Origin: Margaritispora aquatica
Lineage: Eukaryota > Ascomycota > Leotiomycetes > Helotiales > Discinellaceae
NCBI GenBank assembly: GCA_007644065.1
Contig: VJWN01000008.1
Coordinates: 2,411-66,410, forward strand
DNA: 64,000 bases
Direction of reading: 5' to 3'
Part shown: one piece after another, positions 35,349-46,542 of the stretch
Layout: each line of letters begins with the position of its first letter
Position numbering within the stretch: position 1 is the stretch's first letter
Translations under genes and position numbers: made by a program
Notes under the pieces: model-generated
Database searches by the model: none
The model's input: the letters and a program-made list of their open reading frames with translations, nothing else
What the model was told of the DNA's origin: nothing

Positions 35349-36763
35349 GACTGGACTTAAAGACGGTGGGGGAGCAAGGGGAAGTGATACCAAGCGAGGA
35401 CCGGAGAAGCAAAGTCGATAAAGAGAGGGGTTCAAGCACATGTTTGTGACGAGCATTACTGTGTCTTACTTAGTCAAATGCGATTTGGGATTAAACACCG
35501 TGCGACTGTGTTTCTTTCCCGCATCACAATCGTGTTATTGTTACGCATTGCCTCTGCAGGATTCGTATCTTCAGCTGACCCGCTTTGATTTCATCCTTTC
35601 AAAGTTGAAGTCGAGAGTGTGAATGAACCCATGAGACTTTGAGCGTTGAGACCTACCTAAGACAACAGGAAACTAACACCGACTATAATTGCATTGGCTA
35701 CCTTACGGCATCCAGGTCCGAGCAAAACATCATGGCGGAGAAACCCCACTTCCCATGTTTACATACTAGGTTAGGTAATATGGAACGTGGTCTAAGCCCG
35801 CTCATAGTTGCGTCTCAATTTATTACTATTCGCTGTCTCATTGATTCACCAGTCTTACTGTGTAAACTGTGTGCCTCCTTGTCGCATGGTATCGCCATTT
35901 GTTACTAACTTCTCCAATCTTCTCGCAGACCCTAGGCCTAGCCAGAAATGGAAATCTAGACAGGCCAGGGACTGAACTTTGAAATGTGCGCCATACGGTA
36001 CAGTACCTAGAGATGCACAATGCAGCTGTGTGGCGCGGTGTGTCGCGGTGTGTAGTCAGTGAGAGTGAGGGGTTGTGGCAAAAGCCATCGCTTATTGTTG
36101 TTGGCTTGACGTTCGTGTGCTAAGTGCAGCAAAGATGAGGGGAGGGAGAGAGAGATTGAATTCACTTCTTGGGATCGATATTCTCATCGAGAGTGCGAGT
36201 CTGGCTATGACCAGGTGAAGCGACAACGGGAGGTTTACGAAACACGTAGGATATGGCACAAGGAGGCATATGCAAGCAAGTTATGTATTGATTTGAACGA
36301 TATAACCATGGCCTTGCCACCGTCATCGTGATAGATGACATGAGGGTAGAAATGGCTGCTTTCCGTGACAGGTACATATACATAACATAAATACAAGGTA
36401 TCAATAAGTAGGTAAGTTTTCCTCACTGTCAACTCCGTGGCTCCCTTTTCGTCTCCCTCTGACAAAAACGTGTGTCATATGTCATTCTCAATTCCTGAGC
36501 CATCGACCCGTTCCGTATCCCTTTCCTTGTAGACAAAATTCTACTGAATACCAAGCCGCCGAAACAGTATAAGCTCTCCAGTAAGAATAAGTACTCTTTT
36601 CCAAACACCAAACTCCTTTCTATCCGCCCCAGACCAATTCCAGAAAATCCACACATGGCGACGCGAGCCATCCATCCATATCTATTCCTACCCAGCCCCA
36701 GCCCCAAATCCCACACATCTTTTCATACACACCTTTATCGTAATCTCACATCGGCATCTAAAC
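35349..36763. other. Intergenic between convergent genes, 1.4 kb
   Basis: Long for a convergent spacer. It contains many short frames without domains and a repeated TGTGTCGCGGTGTG-like stretch near 36035-36050. No gene can be supported. Confidence 0.45.
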
Positions 36764-38635
36764 TCAAGCCATGGCCTCTAAGCTTTTCTTCGATTCTCTC
36801 TCCCTCTCCTCCGTCACAAACTTCCGCCATGTATTCGTGACGACGAGGTACTTGATGCTCCTCTCCGCCGTGTCAAACACATTTTCGATCTCACAATCCA
36901 GCTCCCCATCGCCCGCAGCAACATTCAACTCTTCTCTACTCGAGCGACTCGTCGCCCTAGGCATCTCAACCAGCTCCCCAACATAATCATGCATATCCCC
37001 TCCATCCACGCTGCTATTAGCCAGCGTGCTAGGCGTAGCCGGGAACCCCGAAGTCGTAGGCGTGAGTGGATACTGGTTCGCGTACGCACTATCGATGAAG
37101 CCCCAATTTCCGCCTTTCATAGGCGACAAGGGCACGTCAGTCACGGAGACATTGGCGAAAGGTGAAATCTTATCGCGCTGCTCCTGCTCCGTCTCCTCCC
37201 ACTCCCAGCCCGCCTTGCTACCAACTTGCTTCGCACCGTTGGCGTTGCTCAAGACGTCGGCTCCGACGCTGGAGCCGAAGATACGGTCGAGCCGTCCGCG
37301 TACAGCGCAGTCGATATTGATCGGGAATTCGGCGGTGCGGTCGCTCACGGATTGGATGTATATATCCCGCGCTTGAGCCCAAAGTTGATCCTTTGTCGTC
37401 CCTGCCACTTTAGCCTGACGCCGGAAATTGCGTACGGCGATTAGGAAGATGATGCTCTCAGCTGTGAAGTCCTTTGTTGCTGCGAAGGTGAGGAGAGGTC
37501 CTGGGTTCTGAGCAAGTGCTTTCTCTAGTGCCGCGAGCGTGTACATGTCCGCGTTGGACTTGTAGCTTGTGTTGCCCGAGGAGAAGCGAGCGGGGCGACA
37601 TGAAATGGATTGGTCTGAGTTCTTGGCTGTAGTTGTGTCCCATTTCTCCTTTGGTGACGGCCCAATGGAGCCGTTAAGCATGCGGAGGGCATGTGATGAG
37701 AGGCGGAGGGTCCGGTGGTGTTCGTAGATTGGCACGAAGATGGTTACGGCTTGCATTACGATGATGCCTGGCGCTAGCCACATGGGTGGTACCCACCACT
37801 TGTTGACGGGCTTGAAGGCAACGGAGAAGACTGAAGCGAACCAGATCGGAGCACCTGGGAAGCCAGCAATGACACTACAGATTACCTGGAAACGCCAGTA
37901 ATGGGCGTCTCGCACGTTTCTCAGACTGTAGAGTAGATATGGGCCGTAAATGCAGCAAAAGAACAGCTGCCATATTGCGGATGGAACCCTGACTTCGATT
38001 AGTGCATATTTCGGTTTGACTCAAGAGTTTACGAACCATTCAATACCCTTCCGACATGCTGCTTGTCCCTTAGCATGCGTCAACTTTCCCCAATGTCCTT
38101 GTAGCTTTGTATTCGTCCCATATATCGCAGCTGTGGTCACGACTTGGAAGAACATCCCAATACCAATACAGACATAAGTCTTCTGGAGTCGTGTCAAGCC
38201 CTTCCACCTTGCCTGCAATCCTCTAAAGTTCCACTGACTCGCTCTCGGATCGATCGTTCTCATATGGCCATCCAATAGTCTCCTCTGCTGAGAAGCAATA
38301 CTCAACAACTGTGAGAGATTGGCCTGGAAGAATGCAATACCAAATGGTAGATATATGCTCATGATCCAGAATTCTCCTGAGCATGGGAAGTGACCGTTCG
38401 TTGTATATGCAAGCACGATCTTGACCAGATAGATATGCAAGAAAGTGATAGCCGTGATTGCCAGAGGAATGTTCCTCATCTTGAGATAAGGAACATCGCG
38501 ATGCATGTAAAGCCATATCGCTCCAGCATAGAGGATAACCGTCCATACAATAGCGAAGGAGGCATAGAACTTCCCCAGTGCATCCCAATTCACCAAATCT
38601 CCCCAGTTGCGTCCGAGCGGATTCAATAGGCCCAT
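36764..38635 (-). CDS. Seven-transmembrane RGS protein (GprK-like)
   Basis: Model: 38635-38037 and 37988-36764; 607 residues. The 48-nt intron uses a GTTCGT donor, which keeps RKGIEW-VPSAIWQ in frame. Seven hydrophobic segments lie at roughly 23-44, 56-77, 90-114, 153-173, 204-221, 233-255 and 265-288. An RGS-type domain follows at about 348-440 (AALEKALAQNPGPLLTFAATKDF...). The C-terminal tail is Ser/Thr-rich. This layout, a 7TM receptor-like part fused to an RGS domain, matches the Aspergillus GprK type, which both senses a signal and accelerates GTP hydrolysis on G-alpha. It acts at the plasma membrane or endosomes; the ligand is unknown. Confidence 0.88.
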
Positions 38636-41600
38636 TGTGTTGAGATTGGCGAGTGAACAATGGACTCAAGAGATGTTGGATCGTCGTCTCCCTCGTGGAG
38701 AACGTGGAGAAAGATCATGTCAAAATGATCGGCGGTTGGTACAGTCCTTATACCACCACTGCAACATGCACTACGATGGTCCCGATGGGACATCGTCTTC
38801 CTGCTGCGGCATCGATCCTGGCCTGCTTCACGGGACATTCCCTGAAGAAGGTGGGAGTGGAACTTGGTGGAGGTTCTTCCTTTACCCACAAAGCACACTC
38901 CCACCAATGAGAGGGGACTCAGTGTGTAACCATATGCAGGTCGAGAGTGCCGGAAGTTTGGGAGAAGCCGGCTAGAGGAAGGTCGTCAGCAGTGATGGCA
39001 ACTCATGGTCGGATGTGCAGGGCTCTGACAGCTTCCCATCATTGCCATGTGTGCCACGGGCGTCTGACATCCAATCCTGAGTCAAGGGAGTAGCCTCACA
39101 CTTGTCTAATCTGGGAGGAGATCACCAAGGCTAAGAAGGCTAAGAAATCAATGCATGAAAAGAACGATCTTCCAAGATTACTAGATCGGACTGGAAGAAA
39201 AAGCAGGGGCTTTAACTGGCCTAGACACTTGAACGAGGGATTTCCCGTGCTGGAACTAGACGAGACGAAAGGCTAAAAGGGGAGGTCAAAGCACCAGCCG
39301 ACCAGCTCAAGAAAAGTCAAAGAAGCTGTGCCTTTTGCTTGCTTTGTACGAGTCGAGTGACATCCAACTTTGCTGATGTCTTTCACCGTCTTAAACTTGG
39401 TAAAGAGGAGAGAAGAAGATGTATCGTGTTTTATGTGGGGGGTACAAAGATAGGACGAATCTGATGAGATTGTAAGATGTCGGAAGGATTGCCTGCATGC
39501 ATATATCGCATGCATTGTTGTTTGCGGGTGACTTGGGTCTGCAGGAGGGTTGCATTACAGACTTCCCTTTTGCCGGTATTGGATGAAAATCATGAAAGGG
39601 GGATAAACAATCAATAATGAGACAATACACAGCACTCGGATCGAGTACCTCTCATCTTTTGAGGTAAGAAACTGTGGTAGAGTCATGAATAGGTAATAAG
39701 TATTGTCAATAAAGTGATACACAGACAGAAAAGGAGAAGACATTTCGACATAAAGGTAGGCCTCGGAGTGAGATGGGAGCACCTCGGATCAGGTTTGTCC
39801 GTCTCCAGTCGCTTGCTTACATCACGTGCCAGACATATATCTGCTACCTTACCTATAATCACATGAAAACGTCCTACCTTCAAACTTCAAGAGGTTATAT
39901 ATTCTCAATCAGGAAATAAAATCAGACCTGAAACACAAAGTGTATCTATTGTCTTACTCCCCTTTTGAAGAAATTTGAACCGAGACAGATTCCACATCGC
40001 CCCTCCTTAGAGAGAAGAAAAACTTTGTATGACATAGGTACGGTACTTTCCTTCTTCGTGTGCAAGAATCGAGCGAAATGTTTGTCTTTGATAGGTTCCC
40101 CGGAGGCCTGAACGTTGCCTCGTGGGGAACATGAGAAAGGTGTTCCTTGAAGATGATTGCTTTTGTCTTAGACCCTGAGTAGTACAAGTAGAGCCGAAAA
40201 AGCGGGGGAAGGATTGGGCGCAGAAGAAAGCAGATGAAAAGAAAACATGGTGGAGGACCCATCTACTTTGCGTTACACGCGGTTGCTGAGAATAGATGCA
40301 GGAAAGATTGATGGCGATAGTGAGCCGTTGTGGAATGTGAGACCAAATCTGCGTGTACGAGTATTGGCGGCAAAGAACTTTGATAACTTTATCAGTCGTT
40401 ATCGCCCAAAAGAAAGAAATGATAAGGATAAGATAGTAAAGTTTGGTATTTAAGCTAAAATTAGATTACGGTAATAAACTATCTGTGGCTGCTGGTTCGT
40501 TGTTGTAGGTTATTTGTGATGCCAGAAGACGGAAAATCGAGATTGTGCAGCAGACGTCAGGAAGAACTTCCAGTCCTAACCTAAGTCTTAATTCAATAGA
40601 TCATAAAGTAATCCAAAAGATTTCCAGAATTTAAATAAGAAATGACAAGATTGCATGCGTGTCTGTCTGTCCTCGCATAATCGACGTTTCTTGTGTGAAA
40701 TAACTTCATCACTTGGTGAGGTTCAATTCGGGATAGGTACACTCAATTAGAAATTGAATCATAACAATCATTAAAACATATATCACAGATATCTAATGCA
40801 AGAAGCTATGACGAAGGTGAAGTGTGTAAAGGTTGTTCAAAGCAGTGTATTTGCTGGCACCAGAAAGAGACTGATCGCAGCTCATGGCTTCATTGAGATC
40901 ATTGTAATAGCATTGTTGTAATAATAACAACTAGTTGAAATCTTTTCTTGCAAAAGAAAATACTAGTCTCACTAGTGCTTACACCCTTGGCATAGGTAAA
41001 GGTTGATACATGAGAAAATCCGACGAAGCTTGCCGAAATAATATACTATCCGCTTCTTCAACTTGTTCCAGCAAAGCAGACTGATAGACCCCATCGGGTA
41101 TGACTATTCTTTCGGCAGCAGGAAAGCGGTTTCGCAAGAGAGCTGGATGCGGTCGAGACGCAGAGATACCTAGACTACCTCCCTAGGTATGTACGTGCAG
41201 GCACGTGATAAAGAGATATCATGAGCCAGCGCACACATCAACGAGCGGATATTTTGTCTCGGGAGGAAGACTGCTTTGAAGGTGAAAATTAATAAGTCAT
41301 GCTAGATTCTTCAATGTCTTGGATGCTTTCCAATTCTTCCAGTGCTTCTCGAAAAGCCGAAAGGAGGACGCATCCAACACGTGATTATTTTCGACATTCC
41401 TTGAAGTACTTTTTCTCTGAACAGAGGACTTCGTTGATAACACAATGGAACGTGGATCTTGTATGTTTTCAGAGTGGTCGATATCAATGTATGTAATTCA
41501 AGCTTGATCAACAAGTCTATTCTCTCTAGATCTAGGAGGTATCAGGTCTCAAGAAAACTCGAAATCACTTAACCAGAACACAAAGGAGTATTGTAATTTT

Positions 41601-43248
41601 TCTCGAGGAACATTTCCCTCCACGAAATTGAATAGAAGAAGCTACAATAAATAGATGACAGTGCTTATCTGTGGGGTCGTTGACCAATTTCCCATTAGCT
41701 TTGACCTGACCTGCTTTCCCTATAACTCTCGCTTAATTCACTCTTGCCTCTACAACACTTGAACAGCACTGCATAGTTGAGTTGAATATTTGATAGCGTT
41801 CTACTCTGTCTTTGCTTCTGAGCAAGGATCTAGCTTTAGTTCTAGTTCTTATTTCGATATACAGAGATATGAAGCATCAGAGATGTAGCCTATAACTACC
41901 CACAAGGTCAATCTGTTGCTCGCTGAATCATTCATTGATAGAATCTGGTCCCCCAACTCTAGAATCGTAACCAATGCTTGCTTATTACTTCTATTGAGAA
42001 ATTGAGATATCTCAGAAGACCAAGGCATTCAACTGCACTTTCAATGCTTAGACCAGGATACAGGATTTTCTTCATTCTTTGCTGTCAGCACTAACAAACC
42101 GCACCATGGGTCGTCTATCGAGACCGGAGCGGTGACTTTGCCTATGGTTCTTTCATGAGTAAATTTCATTGCACATCAAATCTGTCTTTCTTGTATCATT
42201 GCATGATGCACACTTTGACCGTTCTCCTTGGTCAATGTTCCAAATTATCGCTTTGACGCCAAACCATGTGCATATTCACGCTCAACAGACGACATACATG
42301 CGCCGAAGGTAGATAAGAAGTGCAGCACGGCATCTGTGTTGATGAAGATATTTTGCTTTTCACATAAACCCGAGAAAAGAGCGGGGTCTAACCCATGGTA
42401 ATTGGTCATTACCAACACTTCCATGTGGGTATTTCCTACCGGTAGCAATTTAAACAGCCCGTGCCATCTGCAAACCCAGGCTCTCCGGTCTGTAATCCAA
42501 AAATTTCACCGCACCATCTTGAGGATATACTTGCTTTTCGAGCGTCCGAGAGCGATGCACCACGATTCGCTTTTTTCGAGTCTTCCATCCACTCAGCTTT
42601 GTGTGCAAAAAAGCACGTCAGCACTGCATACTCTCGAGCTCTAGAAGTGTGGTGTCAACGGCAATGATCGTGTCCGTCGTCCCAAAGCGGACACATCTCC
42701 GCCACAGAACGGTATTCAATCTCGAGCCGTTGCTTTCGACCCGTCAACTCATGTCAACGAACGCCTCGCCACAAGGGCCACATGAGGATATATCGTGCAA
42801 CCAGTGCAACGGAGTGACATGGCGTGCCTGATGTGCCTGAATCCGGTCTGTCCTCTTCAAACGGCAAAAACGGGGGCGTATCAGATTGAGCCGCATCCCT
42901 ACTAGCGAAGCGCATCCCCGTCGTCGTTCGGGGTCATCGTTCGTTCGACAGGCACAGACCCACGAGGTACATGATACCAGGCCAGGATAAACACTGCGAA
43001 TGCAAGGAACGATGGGATGAGAAATCGAGTTTTTGGCTCCGTACGAGGTCTTCGTACCGTGGAAGCGAGGGAAGTTTCCTATTTTTGTGCTTGGGATAGA
43101 AAGAAGCAATTGGAGAAGCGATATGAAAGCGGCGAAGTCGCCAGCTTTTACATTTTGCGAGCTGGACCTTGGGATTCGCTTTCCGTGCTCCTTCACTTAA
43201 GCCCTTTGTGCCCCCGAATATATCGTTATAGTATACCAGTATGATAAT
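38636..43248. other. Gene-poor stretch, 4.6 kb
   Basis: The longest non-genic stretch outside the RIP island. Base composition is ordinary, with CA and TG present, so it is not RIP-mutated. Open frames are short and conflicting. No tRNA, rRNA or repeat array is recognised. A weakly coding-like region at 42245-42740 is listed separately. It may carry long regulatory regions or an untranslated transcript for the flanking signalling and surface-protein genes. Confidence 0.5.
42245..42740 (-). pseudogene. Possible decayed coding region, family unknown
   Basis: Protein-like text occurs on the minus strand but moves between frames and is broken by stops: RFGTTDTIIAVDTTLLELES near 42640-42700, then GLDPALFSGL and HFLSTFGACMSSVERE near 42260-42400. 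No start, splice pattern or domain could be settled. It might be an old gene or transposase remnant, or chance. Confidence 0.2.
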
Positions 43249-44648
43249 ATGATTTTCTTCTCAAGGCAGCGTTGTTGCTGGTTAGCAATTGCCCTTTCAA
43301 CATGTGCTGAAGCGACGACCGTCAGACTCCTCGATGTGCTACAGAAGACACCGGAGCTCAGTACGCTCTATGGATATGTAAACTCTACGAACCTCACCAG
43401 CTATTTTGCGAATGCGGATAGCTTTACACTGTTGGCACCGAGCAATACGGCTATTGCATCGTTTATCAAGACCAATCCTGGTGTATTGACCAAAGATGTC
43501 CTCATCGCTACGCTACAGTACTCTCTTCTAAAAGGCGTCTACCCGAGTCTTTCATTCACCAATACATCGCAGTTCGTCCCAAGCAATCTGATCAATCAGA
43601 CCTATACCAATGTCACCGGAGGACAGAGGGTCGAGCTAGTATTGAACAGCAAGGGAAATCCTCAGGTCGTCTCGGGAATCAAGACAGTTAGCATTTCTAC
43701 CTCAGCAGTACGTTCATCCTCCCTTCATTAACACGATCTTTCCAACCAAAACTCTAATACCCACTATAGGATATCGTTTGTCTCGGCGGCTTAGTCCATG
43801 TCGTCGATACGATCCCCCAGATTCCCATTGCGGCCGTGATAGAGATCTCAGAAATCCCACTCGAATACTTCGTCTCGATCCTGAACAATGGTGGTTATCT
43901 CAGCCCGGCCAACGCAGGCTATGTAGACGAGGTGCTCAGCGAAGCGGATGTCACATACTTCATACCTAACACAGCGCAAGCACTCGCGAATTTCACTGCT
44001 CTCACCAAAACCGCAAATGCATCGGAGCTGCAAGCTGTTTTCCAGTATCATTTTGTTCCAGGAGTAGCGGCGTACAGTTCACAGCTCAAGTCTGGCATGA
44101 GTCTGAAGACTGCTCAGGGGAGTAACGTGGTGATTACGCTTCAGGAAGGCGAGATATACGTCAATGCCGCGAGGGTTATTTCGAAGGATTATCTGGTAGC
44201 GAACGGCGTAGTGCATGTAATCGACAACTTCCTTGACCGCTGGAACACATCCGGTCCTCCTCCACCAAGCAGCACGAGCTCAACCTTACCCTCAGCGACA
44301 AGCACACCTGTCAGCTCAGCCACGCCAACACCTAGTGTTTCCGCAAGCACAGGCAAGTCCGGGGTCTCAGGAACGACAATCGGTATCGCAGTCGGAGTGT
44401 CGGTTGTTGGCCTCGTTATCATCGGTGCCGGAATCTGGTATTTCCTCCGCAGTCGCAGGCAGAAGAGCACGAACACGGCGGTCTGGGATCAGAGCATCAG
44501 TAACGCGGGGAAGTTCTACGTGACGAGGGGTGGGCAGGTGAAGAGACAGGAGGAGGATCAGAGATTAGGACTGCAGAGTACCGGGATGCATGAGGCGTCG
44601 AGTGTGAAGAGTTTTGGGGGGACAAACTCGACAAGGCCAACGAGTTAG
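43249..44648 (+). CDS. Fasciclin (FAS1) domain membrane protein
   Basis: Model: 43249-43707 and 43770-44648, with a 62-nt GT-AG intron; 445 residues. A signal peptide lies at about 1-22. Two FAS1 domains follow: the first (about 25-165) has the FTLLAPSNTAI signature, the second (about 175-300) has the matching YFIPNTAQAL and ends VHVIDNFL. A Pro/Ser/Thr-rich stalk comes next (about 302-350), then one transmembrane helix (about 356-379) and a 66-residue cytoplasmic tail beginning RSRRQK. FAS1 proteins take part in adhesion at the cell surface or wall. The stalk-helix-tail layout suggests an anchored surface protein rather than a GPI protein. Several N-glycosylation sites (NST, NLT, NTS, NQT, NVT) are visible in domain one. 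Confidence 0.92.
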
Positions 44649-44902
44649 GGTTAAGCGAGAGGACGGTGGAGTTAAAGAATAACACTACGGATAGGCGGGC
44701 ATGAGCCCAAGACTCTTTAAGAGCAAGAAATCGAGCCAAGTAACAGAAGGGAATAGCGGAGTCATGGTGCTTGATGGATACCATGGGTGTATGGAGTTTT
44801 TGTTCGCGGTATTTAGCGATTCCTGATCAGGACAAGATTTTCTTAACGTTCTGTGTTTTCGCGTTTGACATTAGGTGCTCACGAGCCTTCACAATCAAAA
44901 CT

Positions 44903-46218
44903 TTAGTTGATCGTATACCCACCATCCACAACCTGTTTTAGAATGTTAGTGAAACTCCGAACGCGAATTTTATCTCTCTGTGCTGTTTGTCTCATCTCTC
45001 CATGCAGAGCTTTCCATCGCTTCGAGTCTTCAAAGTGACTCTCACTAAGCCAAACCAACACTCGCTTGTCACTCTACACCACCCCAAAAAGAGAAGTAAG
45101 CATACCATCGCATGACCCTGCACAAAGCTCGCCTTCGTGCTACAAAGGAACAAACACGCATCTGCCACTTCCTGCGCAGTACCCATGCGGTTCATAGGCG
45201 CGATAGCAATAGCTGGGACGAGAGCTGCTGCGAACTCGGCATCGCCTTGCGTCATTGGGGTGCTAATGTTGTGTAAGTGCTTGCATCTATTGGGAAGGTG
45301 GCGGGAAAGTGGGAATCGGGGATGTTACGCAATAACGCCTGGACAGACGCAGTTGACTCTGATGTTGTCTTTAGAGTACTAGGTTGTTGTTAGTGAAAAA
45401 GAGGTGAGAGGATCACTTGAGAACCTACGTCAATGGCATCGCTTTTTGTCATCGAAATAACCGCCGCCTTGGAAGCGCAATATGCAGCTATTGCACGATT
45501 TAATCAACTCCTCCCAGAAATGTTTTTCGCGGTGAGATGAACCTACGAGCATTCGGTCGGGATACAACACCTAGTTGACTCGCAATGTTCACCACACTGC
45601 CCCTCTGACCCATCCTGCCATCATGACTGGGCAACATATCCTGCTTCAGCATCTGGGCGAGCTCGGCTCGTGAGGAGAGCCAGGCTCCGCGGTAGTTGAT
45701 GTTGTTGATCGTATCGAATTGCTGGGCTGAGGTTCCGGTGCTGCGGTCGTTGTTCCCAATAATGCCTAGGACATCTAATTAACCCTGCCTTTACCTAATG
45801 GATTACATTTCTGACCCTGAATCTAAGAATCTTATATTAAAAGTTTGAGATAGTTACCAGCAGCATTAACAGCATAGTCCACACGTCCCCATTTATTGAC
45901 AGTCTCATGCACCATCATCTCGATTTCTTCCTCCTCTAGCATATCGACTTTGATTCGGATGACCTCGCCATATGATGAAACTTCTTTCATGCATTTTTCT
46001 GTCTCGATGAGTCCTTCGAGGTTGCGGTCACAGATTGCGATGCGCTGGCAGCCTTCGAGGGCGAAGGAAACAGCTGTCGCTCGTCCGATGCCTGATATTA
46101 TCTCAGATCACGTAAAATATAAAAACAATCGATACGTGAATCACTTAAAACAATAGGGAAGGAGTAGCAAACCTGATGCTGCACCCGTTACTAATGCTAC
46201 GCCCGGGAATAAAGTCAT
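44903..46218 (-). CDS. Short-chain dehydrogenase/reductase, 264 residues
   Basis: Model of seven exons: 46218-46173, 46091-45858, 45765-45547, 45487-45429, 45378-45329, 45262-45106, 44932-44903; all junctions in frame. The cofactor motif TGAASGIG lies at 11-18 and is interrupted by intron one. NAAG is at 91-94, and the catalytic triad is Ser156, Tyr169 and Lys173 (YCASK). CVCPGVIATPM and the ending GHAMVVDGGYTIN are typical of the 3-oxoacyl-ACP reductase-like SDR group. It should reduce or oxidise a carbonyl/alcohol with NAD(P)(H) in the cytosol; the substrate is unknown. The first donor (GTTTGC) is unusual but gives the only sensible protein. It is convergent with the fasciclin gene, 254 bp apart. 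Confidence 0.88.
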
Positions 46219-46542
46219 CCTTGATTAGGATTATGAGAATGAAACAAACAAGACAGGAAATGGCAAAGTTTCATAAATTTCGAAAACAAACAAAACAACA
46301 ATCAAAAATATCCACAGAGCCCCAACTTTGAAGCTCAAGGTGGGGTGAACGTCACGATGCAGGCGGAGAACAAATGACCTCCTTGTGCATTCTCGGAACT
46401 CCGATCCGGCTTGGAAACTCAAGTCCGCTCAATGAACTCTCTCCTGGCCTGCATGCAACCACACCGCAAAATCACACGAACACCCAGAACCAAGGTTTGG
46501 TAATCATCATCATCAAATAGGGGCTTCATATTACGCTTTCGC
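46219..46542. other. Intergenic, 0.32 kb
   Basis: Between the SDR start and the helicase stop, both minus-strand genes. It holds the SDR promoter. Nothing else is seen. Confidence 0.5.

Noticed and set aside
40715..40745. GGTTCAATTCGGGA, resembling a tRNA B box
   Set aside because: The surrounding sequence cannot fold into acceptor, D and anticodon stems, so no tRNA is called.
42744..43196. 150-codon minus-strand frame upstream of the fasciclin gene
   Set aside because: Composition is rich in Cys, Arg and Ser without a domain; no supporting splice or start context; probably chance in GC-richer DNA.
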